A DNA stretch of 64,000 bases from Luteimonas kalidii (GCF_029887935.1 NZ_JARXRO010000013.1:62001-126000), one strand, 5' to 3'; shown: positions 36,374 through 45,295, counted from the first letter of the stretch. Program-made: numbers and translations. The notes: a model not told the origin generated them from the sequence alone.

Positions 36374-36957
36374 GCCCCGGCGCGGGCCTGCGCGCGCGCC
36401 ATGCGCCGTGGTGGCTGATGCTGCTGCTGTGCACGGCCGGCCTGCTGCCCGCCGCGGCGGCCGAGATCGACACCGCGCATTCGCGTATCGGCTTCACCCT
36501 CAAGACCCGCTGGGGCCAGACCCTGGACGGGCGCTTCCCGCAGTGGCAGGGCGAGATCGTGGAAGTCTCCGCCGCGAGGCGCCAGGTCCGGCTGCGGCTG
36601 CCGACGGCCGAGGTGGAGATCCTGGGCCATCCGCAGTATTCGAAACTCACCCGCGGCAAGGGCTTCTTCGACGCGGAGCGGCATCCCTACGTGGAGTTCG
36701 TGTCCGATCCCTACGACGACGCCCTGCTGCGCGAGGGCGGCCTGCTCGGAGGCGCACTCACCATCCGCGGGGTGCGGCGGCGCGAAGTGTTCAACCTGGA
36801 ACCGGCGGCCTGCGCGCGGCCGACGCTGGACTGCGACGTGGTGGCCAGCGGCGTGGTCTACCGCAGCGACTACGCGATGGACCGCTGGGCGTTCGCGCTC
36901 GGCGACCGGGTGGTGTTCTCGCTCCATCTGCGCACCCGGCCACCCAGCGCGCCATGA
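36370..36957 (+). CDS. YceI-family secreted lipid-binding-fold protein
   Basis: A 195-residue protein with a signal peptide (WWLMLLLCTAGLLPAAAAE) followed by the YceI beta-barrel: EIDTAHSRIGFTLKTRWG, GRFPQWQGEI, FFDAERHPYVEFVS and TIRGVRRREVFNL. YceI-fold proteins bind isoprenoid-like lipids in the periplasm; here an additional pair of Cys (CARPTLDC) may form a disulfide. The GTG start at 36370 overlaps the sixA stop, and the ATG of the phospholipase D gene overlaps this stop by four bases. An in-frame ATG at 36418 lies inside the signal peptide and is less likely. Confidence 0.9.
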   Translation: MSPGAGLRARHAPWWLMLLLCTAGLLPAAAAEIDTAHSRIGFTLKTRWGQTLDGRFPQWQGEIVEVSAARRQVRLRLPTAEVEILGHPQYSKLTRGKGFFDAERHPYVEFVSDPYDDALLREGGLLGGALTIRGVRRREVFNLEPAACARPTLDCDVVASGVVYRSDYAMDRWAFALGDRVVFSLHLRTRPPSAP

Positions 36958-38948
36958 CCGTGGCGTGGCGCGCGCTCGTCGCGCTGCTGGCCCTGGCCTG
37001 CGGCGCATGCGGCAGTCTGTCGGCGCTGGAACGCGACCGGGCGGCCGCGATCGCGGTACAGGCCCGTTCGGTCGAGGTGGCGTGCCAGGCCGCCGACGCC
37101 TGCGCGAGCCCTTCGCCGCTGCGTGAACTCGGGGTCCGCGCGGCGGCCGCGAGCACGCCGGAACAGCCGCGCCACTACGCGCTGCTGCTCGACTATGGCC
37201 AGGACGCGCTGGTCTCGCGCCTGGACCTGATCCGCGGCGCGCAGCGCAGCATCGACCTGCAGACCTACATCTTCGACGAGGACGACGCGGGCCATCTCGT
37301 GCTCGACGAGCTGCTGGCCGCGGTGCGCCGCGGCGTGCGGGTGCGGATGCTGGTCGACCAGCTCTCGGCGCTGCGACAGGTCGATACCCTGGCCGCGCTG
37401 GCCTCGGCCCACGCCAACTTCGAGCTGCGGATCTACAACCCGGTCCTCGGCCGGGCGCGCATCTCCTATCCCATGTACGCCTGGGCGGCGGCCTGCTGCT
37501 GGCGGCGGCTCAACCAGCGCATGCACGGCAAGCTGCTGCTGGTCGACGGCCTGGTCGGCATCACCGGCGGCCGCAACTACCAGGACGACTATTACGACTG
37601 GAACCCCGAGTTCAACTTCCGCGACCGCGACGTGCTGGTGGGCGGGCCGGCGACCGCGGACATGGCCGCCAACTTCGAGGCGTTCTGGGACGCGCCGCTC
37701 AGCGTGCCGGTGGAGCGGCTGGACGACGTCGGCGGTTACCTGCTGCGCGAGGGCGCGCCGGCGCTGCCGCAGTGGCCGTACCAGGACCCGGATCGGGTCG
37801 CGATCGTCTCGCGCACCGCCGACGACGACGCGCTGGTGCGCGAGCGCCTGGCGGATGCGGCGATGCCGGTGGGCGACGTGCTGTTCATCGGCGACCTGCC
37901 GCAGAAGCACCGGCGCGACCGCGAAGCCGCCGCCGCGGCCGTGCACGCCTCGCCGCTGCTGCACAACCTGATCGAATCGGCGCAGGAGGAAGTGCTGCTG
38001 CAGACCCCCTACCTGGTGCTGTCGAAGCAGGCGCAGGCGATGTTCTCGCGCATGCACGAGCGTGCGTCGCCGCCGCGGGTGATCGTGTCCACCAACAGCC
38101 TGGCCGCCACCGATTCGTTCATCACCTACGCGCTGTCGTACAAGTACAAGCGCCGCTACCTGCGCGACTTCGGTTTCGAGATCCACGAGTTCAAGCCGTT
38201 CCCCGAGGACGCGCCGATCGACCTGGAGGCCACCGGGGCGGTGGACATCTCCTGGAACGCCGACGGCAGCGTCAACATCGGCGAACCGCAGACGCCGACC
38301 GACGCCGCGGCGCCGCGTGCTCCGCAGGGTCGTGCAGGTCTGGCCGGCAGCGGGAGTGGAAGCGGCGGCGGCAGTGACGGCGACGGCCGCCGCGAGCCGC
38401 CGCTGAGCCGCGAATACGCCGCGCTGCGCTACGCCGGCGTCGGCGTGCACGAGCGCGTGCCGCTGCAGCGCGCGGGCGTGCGCTTCGGCCTGCACGCCAA
38501 GTCGCTGGTGATCGACCGCCGCATCGGCGTGGTCGGCACCCACAACTTCGACCCGCGCGGCGACGACTACAACACCGAGAGCGCGGTGATCATCGAGGAT
38601 CCCGCGTTCGCGCGCGCGCTGGCCGACAGCATCCGCCGCGACATCGCCCCCGAGAACGCGTGGGTGATCGCGCGTCGCGACAAGCCGCCGGTGTTCTCCG
38701 GGCTGGAGTATTCGCTGGCCAAGGTGTCCGAGCACCTGCCCGTGTTCGACCTGTGGCCGGTGCGCTACGCCACCAGCTACGAGTTCCAGCCCGGCCCGCA
38801 GTGTCCGGCACCGCTGCCGCCGTTCGACCCCGGCTTCCGCGCCTGCCACGAGCCGGTGGGCGACTTCCCCGAGGTCAACCTGGGGTTCCGCTCCCTGCTC
38901 ACGCGCATCTTCACCGCCTTCGGCGCCGGGCTGGCGCCGATCCTCTGA
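36954..38948 (+). CDS. Phospholipase D-family protein (two HKD motifs), probable lipoprotein
   Basis: A 664-residue envelope protein. The N-terminal hydrophobic stretch ALLALACGACG contains possible lipidation cysteines. Two phospholipase D catalytic motifs are present: RMHGKLLLVDGL (near residue 190) with ITGGRNYQDDYYDWN, and GLHAKSLVIDRR (near residue 511) with VVGTHNFDPRGDDYNTES. YIFDEDDAGHLVLDELL near 105 is the usual PLD/cardiolipin synthase block. A Gly/Ser linker (GSGSGSGGGSDGDG, about 466-479) lies before the second half. Two HKD motifs make a single chain active. Likely acts on phospholipids or makes cardiolipin; substrate unproven. Last gene of the sixA-yceI-PLD operon. Confidence 0.9.
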   Translation: MTVAWRALVALLALACGACGSLSALERDRAAAIAVQARSVEVACQAADACASPSPLRELGVRAAAASTPEQPRHYALLLDYGQDALVSRLDLIRGAQRSIDLQTYIFDEDDAGHLVLDELLAAVRRGVRVRMLVDQLSALRQVDTLAALASAHANFELRIYNPVLGRARISYPMYAWAAACCWRRLNQRMHGKLLLVDGLVGITGGRNYQDDYYDWNPEFNFRDRDVLVGGPATADMAANFEAFWDAPLSVPVERLDDVGGYLLREGAPALPQWPYQDPDRVAIVSRTADDDALVRERLADAAMPVGDVLFIGDLPQKHRRDREAAAAAVHASPLLHNLIESAQEEVLLQTPYLVLSKQAQAMFSRMHERASPPRVIVSTNSLAATDSFITYALSYKYKRRYLRDFGFEIHEFKPFPEDAPIDLEATGAVDISWNADGSVNIGEPQTPTDAAAPRAPQGRAGLAGSGSGSGGGSDGDGRREPPLSREYAALRYAGVGVHERVPLQRAGVRFGLHAKSLVIDRRIGVVGTHNFDPRGDDYNTESAVIIEDPAFARALADSIRRDIAPENAWVIARRDKPPVFSGLEYSLAKVSEHLPVFDLWPVRYATSYEFQPGPQCPAPLPPFDPGFRACHEPVGDFPEVNLGFRSLLTRIFTAFGAGLAPIL

Positions 38949-39279
38949 CCGCCGCCGCGTCGCGCCCGCAGCGGCGTGCTGTCGCGGCCGACTGCCGCAC
39001 GTTGGCGGGCGGGTAGGCCCGCGGGCGCTCGCTTCCGGCCCCGGTCGGAAGCCCCGCGCCCATGCGGGCGACCAGCCCGAGGCGGCACCCACGCCGCAGG
39101 CATAGGTCGTCAGTCATGCCACGGGAACGCAACCGCGAGCCCTGCGGCCTCATCCAAATCAACAGGTTCCGGCCGTTGGCGACGATTTACGCCCGGGCAT
39201 GACTTCCGGCCCATGGCAGAACCTGTTTAGTGTATTACTTTACCAACACACCCACACACAACGCCCCCCGGAGACCACG
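38949..39279. other. Intergenic region after the phospholipase D gene
   Basis: This 331-base stretch has no supported gene. GCTTCCG (39031-39037) and CGGAAGC (39046-39052) form a stem with an eight-base loop that may end the operon. The last ~50 bases before 39280 are AT-richer (TTTAGTGTATTACTTTACC) and probably hold the promoter of the 60-residue gene, with TATTAC (39233-39238) a possible -10. GGAG at 39270-39273 serves as its RBS. Confidence 0.45.
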
Positions 39280-39462
39280 ATGTACGCCACCGCCCAGACC
39301 CTTCCCCGCCAGACCGTGACCCTGCCGCGCACGCTTCGCCCGCTGCCGGTGTTCGAGCGCCGCGAGCGCGGCTTCGGCGTCGGCTACGGCAACAGCAGCG
39401 GCTATGCCAGCGACAAGCGCTATGCTCCAGCGACCGGCACCGCGCGCTTCCGTTTCGCATGA
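39280..39462 (+). CDS. 60-residue protein with GYGxSSGY...FRF tail
   Basis: A short gene preceded by an AT-rich promoter-like region and an RBS (CCCCGGAG). The product is basic: TLPRQTVTLPRTLRPLP, then FERRERGFGVGYGNSSGYAS, then DKRYAPATGTARFRFA. The Gly/Tyr/Ser segment GVGYGNSSGY and the terminal FRFA closely match the last 30 residues of the DUF1232 protein encoded next (GMGYGSSSGY, then FRFR). No signal peptide or known domain is seen. The tail may be an export, modification or assembly signal; function not known. Spurious calling is unlikely because of the shared motif, RBS and isolated position. Confidence 0.65.
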   Translation: MYATAQTLPRQTVTLPRTLRPLPVFERRERGFGVGYGNSSGYASDKRYAPATGTARFRFA

Positions 39463-39532
39463 CGGTCCCCGCGCCGCGCCGGAACCACTCCGGCCCGCAG
39501 GCGCGCAGGCCGGATGCACCCGGGTGGCGCGA

Positions 39533-39562
39533 TTGACGCATGCGCCACGCGCGGCCTAGGCT
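39533..39562 (+). promoter_or_regulatory. Sigma-70-type promoter for the DUF1232 gene
   Basis: TTGACG (39533-39538), an 18-base spacer, then TAGGCT (39557-39562). A start near 39569 would leave a leader of about 25 bases before ATG 39593. The elements match five of six and four of six consensus positions. Confidence 0.55.
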
Positions 39563-39592
39563 TCACGTCTTTTCCCGCCCCCGGACCCGCCC

Positions 39593-40210
39593 ATGTCGCT
39601 TTCGCTGACCATCGACCTCAACGACCAGGATCTCGAGCACTTCACCAGTGCGCTGAAGGCCGCGCACAAGGCCGCGGGCGACCGCAGCCCTGACGAGATC
39701 ATCGCGGCGGCCGCGGCGCTGCTGGAAGGGGCGCAGAAGGTCAAGACGCCCGACTTCATCCGCGAGCGCCTCGAACGCCTGGACGACATGATCGCGATGG
39801 TCCGCGACGAGGGCTGGCACCTGGACGAGGACGACAAGCAGCACGTGCTGTCGGCGCTGGTGTACTTCGCCGACCCGAAGGACGTGATCCCCGACCACGT
39901 CGAGGTGCTGGGCTTCCTCGACGACGCGATCATGATCGAGCTGTGCGTGCGCGAGCTCAAGCACGAGCTCGACGCCTACGACGATTTCTGCGATTACCGC
40001 GAGCGCGAGGCGCGCAAGCGCGGGATCGAGCCGTCCGCGGTCGGCCGCGCCGACTGGCTGGACAGCCGCCGCGACGAGCTGGTCGACCGCATGCACGCGC
40101 GTCGCCAGCGCGAAGGCAACGAGTTCGGCATGGGCTACGGCAGCAGCAGCGGCTACGGCAAGACCGCCTACTCGCGCGCCTGGCGCCCGAGCCTGTTCCG
40201 GTTCCGCTGA
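39593..40210 (+). CDS. YkvA/DUF1232-domain protein with GYGxSSGY...FRF tail
   Basis: A 205-residue protein. The central region contains ALVYFADPKDVIPDHVEVL and GFLDDAIMIELCVRELKHEL, the YkvA (DUF1232) signature with the DxIPD motif. Acidic helices precede it (SPDEIIAAAAALLEGAQ, FIRERLERLDDMIAM), and DYREREARKRGIE follows. The last 30 residues (EFGMGYGSSSGYGKTAY...LFRFR) match the C-terminal part of the 60-residue neighbour. YkvA proteins are small membrane-associated proteins of unknown function; here no strong membrane helix is obvious. The thioesterase gene starts 11 bases after the stop, so the two are probably co-transcribed. Confidence 0.85.
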   Translation: MSLSLTIDLNDQDLEHFTSALKAAHKAAGDRSPDEIIAAAAALLEGAQKVKTPDFIRERLERLDDMIAMVRDEGWHLDEDDKQHVLSALVYFADPKDVIPDHVEVLGFLDDAIMIELCVRELKHELDAYDDFCDYREREARKRGIEPSAVGRADWLDSRRDELVDRMHARRQREGNEFGMGYGSSSGYGKTAYSRAWRPSLFRFR

Positions 40211-40221
40211 GCCCGGCGCGG

Positions 40222-40647
40222 ATGTTCCGCGCCGACGTCTCGCTGGAGCAGCTCAACGCGCTGTCGCGTAACACCGCGATGGAACCGCTGGGCATCGCGT
40301 TCACCGAGATCGGGCCCGACTACCTGCGCGCGACCATGCCGGTCGACGCGCGCACCCACCAGCCCGACGGGCTGCTGCACGGCGGTGCGTCCGTTCTGCT
40401 GGCCGAGACCCTGGGGAGCAGCGCGGGCGGGCTGTGCGCGCCCGAGGGCCACGGCGTGGTCGGCATCGAGATCAACGCCAACCACCTGCGCGGGGTGCGC
40501 AGTGGCCTGGTCACCGGCACTGCGCGGCCGCTGCATGTGGGCCGCAGCACCCAGGTCTGGGAGATCCGGATCGAGGACGCGGCGGGGCGACTGGTGTGCG
40601 TGTCACGGCTGACGCTGGCGGTGGTGCCGCGCCCGGCCGCGGGCTGA
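40222..40647 (+). CDS. PaaI/YbdB-like hotdog-fold thioesterase
   Basis: A 141-residue hotdog thioesterase that hydrolyses acyl-CoA thioesters. The core is GLLHGGASVLLAETLGSSAG with the catalytic Glu in the LAETLG helix (family: MenI/YbdB/PaaI), then GIEINANHLRGVRSG and GRSTQVWEIRIEDAAGRL. Size fits the family. It may act as 1,4-dihydroxy-2-naphthoyl-CoA or aryl-CoA hydrolase, but the acyl group cannot be told. The start ATG 40222 lies 11 bases after the DUF1232 gene, suggesting co-transcription. Confidence 0.88.
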   Translation: MFRADVSLEQLNALSRNTAMEPLGIAFTEIGPDYLRATMPVDARTHQPDGLLHGGASVLLAETLGSSAGGLCAPEGHGVVGIEINANHLRGVRSGLVTGTARPLHVGRSTQVWEIRIEDAAGRLVCVSRLTLAVVPRPAAG

Positions 40648-40757
40648 CCGGGTCCGATCCGCGGTGCGGCGTGCCGCCGCGCTGGCCCACGCCGGGGCGG
40701 TTTGGGTATCGTGGTCGGCTTCGGACTCCCCCGGTCCCGTCGTCTGGCTTCCCCTTC

Positions 40758-41513
40758 GTGCGTGTCCTCCGCTACGCCGTCCGCATCCCCTTCCTGCTCT
40801 GGCACGTGCTGGTGCACCTGCCGCTCACGCTGCTGCTCATGGCGCCGCCCTTCGGGCAGCTGCGCCTGGCCGACGGCGGGCGCCTGCAGCACCGCATGGT
40901 GCGGCTGTGGTCGGGTGGGCTGATGCGGGTGTTCGGCCTGCGCGTGCGACGGATCGGACACCCGATGCCGGGGGCGGTGATGTTCGTGGCCAACCATGTC
41001 AGCTGGATCGACATCATCGCCCTGCACAGCCAGCGGATGATGGGCTTCGTCGCCAAGCGCGAGATCGCCGGCTGGCCGCTGGTGGGCTGGCTGGCCGCGC
41101 GCGGCGAGACCATCTTCCACCAGCGCGGCAGCCAGGAGTCGCTGGGCGGGGTGCTGCACGAGATGCTGGCGCGGCTGCGCGACGGTCGCGCCGTGGGCGT
41201 GTTCCCCGAAGGCCGCACCCGCGACGGTCGCGCCGTCGGCCCGTTCCATGCGCGGATCTTCCTGGCCGCGGTCGAGGCCGGCGTGCCGGTGCAGCCGGTG
41301 GCGCTGCGCTACGGCGAACACGGCAGCGCGCAGGTCCGGGTCGCGTTCGCGCCGGGCGAGAGCTTCCTGGCCAACTTCCTGCGCCTGCTGGGTGAACCGG
41401 CGTGCGGCGCGGAGGTCGTGTTCCTGCCGCCGATCGTGCCCGGCGATACCGAAGGCCGGCGCCGGATCGCCGAAACCGCGCGCGAACGCATCGTCGCCGC
41501 GATGTCGCCATGA
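40758..41513 (+). CDS. 1-acyl-sn-glycerol-3-phosphate acyltransferase (PlsC-like)
   Basis: A 251-residue membrane acyltransferase. A hydrophobic N-terminus (IPFLLWHVLVHLPLTLLLMA) precedes the four motifs: NHVSWIDIIAL (HX4D), GETIFHQRGS, VFPEGRTRDG and VPVQPVALRY. It probably acylates lysophosphatidic acid to phosphatidic acid in phospholipid synthesis, or lyso-ornithine lipid. The start is a GTG at 40758; the gene's stop overlaps the ATG of the next alpha/beta hydrolase by four bases. It is separate in type from the PlsC-fold gene at 12843. Confidence 0.9.
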   Translation: MRVLRYAVRIPFLLWHVLVHLPLTLLLMAPPFGQLRLADGGRLQHRMVRLWSGGLMRVFGLRVRRIGHPMPGAVMFVANHVSWIDIIALHSQRMMGFVAKREIAGWPLVGWLAARGETIFHQRGSQESLGGVLHEMLARLRDGRAVGVFPEGRTRDGRAVGPFHARIFLAAVEAGVPVQPVALRYGEHGSAQVRVAFAPGESFLANFLRLLGEPACGAEVVFLPPIVPGDTEGRRRIAETARERIVAAMSP

Positions 41514-42508
41514 ACCCGGACGTCAGCCACGACGCGGCGGCCTATGCGCCGCCGCGGTGGTTGCGCGACCCGCACCTGCAGACCGTGCTCGCGAGCAGCC
41601 CGTGGCGACGCCGTCGCGCGGCGGCTGCCCTGGCGGCCACCGGCGCGGTCACCACCGTCCACCTGCTCGACGGTGGCGACGGCGTGCGCCTGCACGGCCT
41701 GCACAGCGCGATCCCCGGCGTCGAGCCGCGCGGCCTGGCGCTGCTGCTGCACGGCTGGGAAGGCAGCGCCGAGTCCAGCTACATGTGCCTGTCCGCGGCG
41801 CAGCTGCTGGCGCGCGGATTCGAGGTGTTCCGCCTCAACTTCCGCGACCACGGCGGCACCCATCACCTCAACCCGGACATCTTCCACTCCTGCCGCATTG
41901 ACGAGGTGGTGCACGCCGCGCGCGACGTGGCCTCGCGCTTCACCGCGCGTCCGATGGTGGTGGCCGGCTATTCGCTCGGCGGCAACTTCGCCCTGCGCCT
42001 GGCGCTGCGTGCGTCCGGGGCCGGCGTCCCGCTGGCGCGGGTGGCCGCGATCTGCCCGGTGCTCGACCCGGCCCGCACCATGCAGCGCATGGAGTCGGGC
42101 CCGTGGTTCTACATGCACTACTTCGAACGCAAGTGGCGTGGCTCGCTGCAGCGCAAGCGCGCGCTGTTCCCCGACCAGGTCGGCTTCGACGAGGCGACGC
42201 TGAAGCTGCGCATGCGCGCGCTCACCGAGTGGCTGGTGCATCGCCATACCGACCTCGGCAGCCTCGATGCCTACTTCGACGGCTACTCGATCGCCGGCGA
42301 CCGGCTGCTCGCGCTGCAGGTGCCGGCGCACATCCTGATGGCTGCCGACGACCCGGTGATCCCGGCCGAGGACTTCCACGCGCTGTCGCTGCCCGACGCG
42401 ACCCGGGTGGAGCTGCTGCCCTGGGGCGGCCACTGCGGCTTCCTCGAAGGCGCACGCTCCAGCGGCTACGCCGAGCGCTGGATGGCCGCGCGCCTGACGG
42501 CGGGCTGA
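41510..42508 (+). CDS. YheT-family alpha/beta hydrolase
   Basis: A 332-residue hydrolase of the YheT/ABHD1-3 group. Conserved segments are RWLRDPHLQTVLAS at the N-terminus (typical of the family), LLLHGWEGSAESSY with the oxyanion region, FRLNFRDHGG, the nucleophile elbow AGYSLGGNFALRL, AADDPVIPAEDFH with the Asp and WGGHCGFLEG with the catalytic His. Substrates are probably esters or lipids. It overlaps PlsC by four bases (ATGA), so it is translationally coupled. Confidence 0.92.
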   Translation: MNPDVSHDAAAYAPPRWLRDPHLQTVLASSPWRRRRAAAALAATGAVTTVHLLDGGDGVRLHGLHSAIPGVEPRGLALLLHGWEGSAESSYMCLSAAQLLARGFEVFRLNFRDHGGTHHLNPDIFHSCRIDEVVHAARDVASRFTARPMVVAGYSLGGNFALRLALRASGAGVPLARVAAICPVLDPARTMQRMESGPWFYMHYFERKWRGSLQRKRALFPDQVGFDEATLKLRMRALTEWLVHRHTDLGSLDAYFDGYSIAGDRLLALQVPAHILMAADDPVIPAEDFHALSLPDATRVELLPWGGHCGFLEGARSSGYAERWMAARLTAG

Positions 42509-42570
42509 GCGCGCACGGGCGATACAATCGTCGGCCCGCACACACCCTGGGCCGCGCGGCCCGATTCCGC

Positions 42571-44658
42571 ATGCAGGACCAGATTCTCGAAGCGCTGCGC
42601 CGCGGCGCGAACGACGAGGCACTCGCGCTCGCCCGTCGCTACGCCCAGGCCGAACCCGATTCCGCCTCCGCGCACCGCATGCTGGCGATGGCGCTGGGCG
42701 CGACCGGCGACCGCGAAGGCGCACTCGCGACGGTCGATCGCGCACTGGACATCGCGCGCGACGATCCGGACCTCCATTTCCAGCGCGCCGCGCTGCTGGC
42801 CGGCGACCGCGACGTCGAGGGTGCGCGCGCGGCGCTCGAACGCAGTGTCGAGCTCAATCCGAACCAGTTCGGTGCCTACATCCTGCAGGCGCAGCTGGCG
42901 CTCACGCGGGGAGATCTGGACGAAGCCGAGCGGCTCGCGCGGGTGGCCGCGCGCCTCGAACCGGAGCATCCCCGGCTGCTGAGCGTCGACGGCATGGTGG
43001 CGCTGGGACGGCGGCGTCCGGACGAGGCGCTGGCGCTGCTGTCGCGCGCCGCCGAGCGCGCACCCGAAGACGAGCAGGTGCTGCTCGGACTGGCGCTGGC
43101 GTATATCGCCAAGGGCCACGACGCCTTCGCCGAGCAGGCCCTGCGCCAACTGATCGACCGTCGCGGTGGTCCGCGGCCTTGGCGTCAGCTGCTGGCGGAG
43201 ACCCTGCAGCGGCAGCGGCGCCCGGCGGAGGCGCTCGACGCGCTGGCGCCTGCGCTGGATCGCCAGGTGCCCCCGGCCACGCTGCGCCTGGCGGGTGAAC
43301 TCGCGCTGGAAGCGGGGCGCGCGGACGAAGCGCTGGAATGGTTGCGCCGCGCGATCGCAGCCGATCCGGGTACACCGCGCGTGCTGGCCCTGGCGCTGGA
43401 AGCGTGGCGTCGCCTGGACGATCGCGAGGATGCCGTGCGCACCCTCGAGTCCGCGCTGGCGACGGCGCCGGACGCCCCGGCACTGTGGCAGGCGCGCCTG
43501 GCGAGCGTGCCGAATGATGATCCCGAGGCGGCGCGCGCCGTGCTGGCGCGATGGACGAGTGCACTGCCAGACGACCCCGCTGCGATGGAGGCGCGCATGC
43601 AGGTGTCGCTGCGCTCGGGCGACACGGACGCAGCGCTCGAACAGGCCAGGACGCTGGCGCAGCGCCAGCCAGGCCATGCGGGCGCGCACGCGGTGATCGT
43701 CGATATCCTGAAGGCGCGCGATCCCGAGGCGGCCATCGCGCATGTCGAGGCGATGTTGCCGGCGGCCGGCAGTGACGCGGCGCGCGAACGCCTGGGCGGC
43801 TGGCTGGCGATGCTTGAGGACGCGGCCGGTCGCACCGCCAAGGCGGCTGCCCGCTGGGAAGCGCTTGCAATGCTGCGTGCGTCGCGACAGTTGCCCCTGC
43901 CGCCCGTGAGCAAGCCCCCGCAGGAGGTGGCGGCTGGCGACTGGCCGCAGTGGAGCGCCCGCGGCGAGCCCGGCGATCCGGTCCAGTCGCTGTTCCTGTG
44001 GGGACCGCCCGGTTCGTGTGTCGAGCAGGTCGCGGGCCTGCTGTCGGACGTACCTGGCTTCCGTGCCGACCGCATGAGCCCGCAGTCTCCCGGCGATGTG
44101 TTCCAGCGCTACGTCAGCGTGCCGGGCCTGAGCAACGGCGAGCTAGATCCCGCACTCGCCGCGCAGGGATGGCGGGACGGCCTGGCGGCCCGCGGGATCG
44201 GGGACCAGCGCGTGATCGAATGGCTGATATGGTGGGACAACGCCCTGCTGCGGGTCCTGCGGCCGCACGTGGAGCGAGCGGGCCTGCTGTTCGTCATCCG
44301 CGATCCGCGCGACATGTTGCTGCAATGGGCGGCGTTCGGCTCGCCGATGCACATCGGCTTGCCGTCCTACCAACAGGCGGCGTGGTGGCTGGACCTCGTG
44401 TTGCACCAGGCGGCCGAACTGCTGGAGCAGCAGCTGTACCGGGCCACGCTGGTCAGGATCGACGGATGCGAGGGCGACGCGAATGCCCTGGCCGGCGTGC
44501 TGTCCGAGGCGCTTGGCGCGCAGTTGAACGTCCCGCCGCCTGCGCCGCGGCCACCGAATCTGCCTGCCGGCCACTGGCGCCGCTACACCGAGGTGCTCGC
44601 CGAACCGTTCGCGCTGCTGACTCCGGTCGCCGTGCGGCTGGGCTATCCTGAAACCTGA
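42571..44658 (+). CDS. TPR protein with C-terminal sulfotransferase-like domain
   Basis: A 695-residue cytoplasmic-type protein. Residues about 1-430 form a long series of TPRs (EALRRGANDEALALARRYA, HRMLAMALGATGDREGAL, GAYILQAQLALTRGDLDEA, PDEALALLSRAAERAPEDE). The C-terminal 220 residues look like a sulfotransferase-like P-loop module: SLFLWGPPGSCVEQVAGLLS in the phosphosulfate-binding position, followed by RAGLLFVIRDPRDMLLQW with the family RDPR. The P-loop is degenerate (GPPGSCVEQ rather than RSGTT), so activity is uncertain. TPR-sulfotransferase fusions are widespread in Xanthomonadaceae. TACAAT (42523-42528) upstream could be a -10 element. Confidence 0.82.
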   Translation: MQDQILEALRRGANDEALALARRYAQAEPDSASAHRMLAMALGATGDREGALATVDRALDIARDDPDLHFQRAALLAGDRDVEGARAALERSVELNPNQFGAYILQAQLALTRGDLDEAERLARVAARLEPEHPRLLSVDGMVALGRRRPDEALALLSRAAERAPEDEQVLLGLALAYIAKGHDAFAEQALRQLIDRRGGPRPWRQLLAETLQRQRRPAEALDALAPALDRQVPPATLRLAGELALEAGRADEALEWLRRAIAADPGTPRVLALALEAWRRLDDREDAVRTLESALATAPDAPALWQARLASVPNDDPEAARAVLARWTSALPDDPAAMEARMQVSLRSGDTDAALEQARTLAQRQPGHAGAHAVIVDILKARDPEAAIAHVEAMLPAAGSDAARERLGGWLAMLEDAAGRTAKAAARWEALAMLRASRQLPLPPVSKPPQEVAAGDWPQWSARGEPGDPVQSLFLWGPPGSCVEQVAGLLSDVPGFRADRMSPQSPGDVFQRYVSVPGLSNGELDPALAAQGWRDGLAARGIGDQRVIEWLIWWDNALLRVLRPHVERAGLLFVIRDPRDMLLQWAAFGSPMHIGLPSYQQAAWWLDLVLHQAAELLEQQLYRATLVRIDGCEGDANALAGVLSEALGAQLNVPPPAPRPPNLPAGHWRRYTEVLAEPFALLTPVAVRLGYPET

Positions 44659-44671
44659 TCCACGCCGGGAA

Positions 44672-45295
44672 ATGCTCATGCAGATCCGCAGCGACAGTTT
44701 CGAACCGCGGGGCGCGATCCCCGCCGAATTCGCGATGGGTGCGCCGGACGGCTTCGGCGGCAACCGCAACCCGCACCTGGCCTGGGACGGCGCGCCCGAT
44801 GGCACGCGCTCGTTCGCGCTGCTGTGCATCGATACCGACGCGCCGACCGATCCCTCGCTGGCCGGCAAGGCAGGCGTGGAGATCCCGGTCGACCATCGCC
44901 GTGGCGACTTCGTGCACTGGGCGATGGCGGACATTCCCGCCGACGTGCGCGGGATCGCCGCCGGCAGCGCCAGCGACGGCGTGCACAAGGGTGGCAAGGC
45001 CTCGCCCCCCGGGCCGGCCGGCGCGCGCCAGGGGCTCAACGACTACACCGGCTGGTTCGCCGGCGACGCCGAACTGGCAGGCGAGTACTTCGGCTACGAC
45101 GGTCCCTACCCGCCGCCCAACGACCTGCGCGTGCACCGGTACTTCTTCCGCGTGTTCGCGCTCGACGTCGAGCGGCTGGACTTGGCGACGACCTTCACCG
45201 CAGCCGACGTGCTGTGTGCCATGCAGGGCCACGTGCTGGCCGAGGCCGCCGTGTACGGCACCTACGCGCTGCATCCGGGCGCGCACAAGTCCTGA
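44672..45295 (+). CDS. YbhB/YbcL-type phosphatidylethanolamine-binding protein (Raf kinase inhibitor-like)
   Basis: A 207-residue cytoplasmic PEBP. NPHLAWDGAPDGTRSFALL, CIDTDAPTDPSLAGKAG, DFVHWAMADIPADVRGI and ND-terminated NDLRVHRYFFRVFALDVERL are the diagnostic blocks; the DxDAPT motif and HWAMADIP line the ligand pocket. The bacterial role is unknown. ATG 44672 starts 13 bases after the TPR-sulfotransferase gene, with a possible RBS in CCGGGAA. Just after its stop, GCCGGACGTCCGGC (45302-45315) is a perfect palindrome, perhaps a transcription end. Confidence 0.93.
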   Translation: MLMQIRSDSFEPRGAIPAEFAMGAPDGFGGNRNPHLAWDGAPDGTRSFALLCIDTDAPTDPSLAGKAGVEIPVDHRRGDFVHWAMADIPADVRGIAAGSASDGVHKGGKASPPGPAGARQGLNDYTGWFAGDAELAGEYFGYDGPYPPPNDLRVHRYFFRVFALDVERLDLATTFTAADVLCAMQGHVLAEAAVYGTYALHPGAHKS

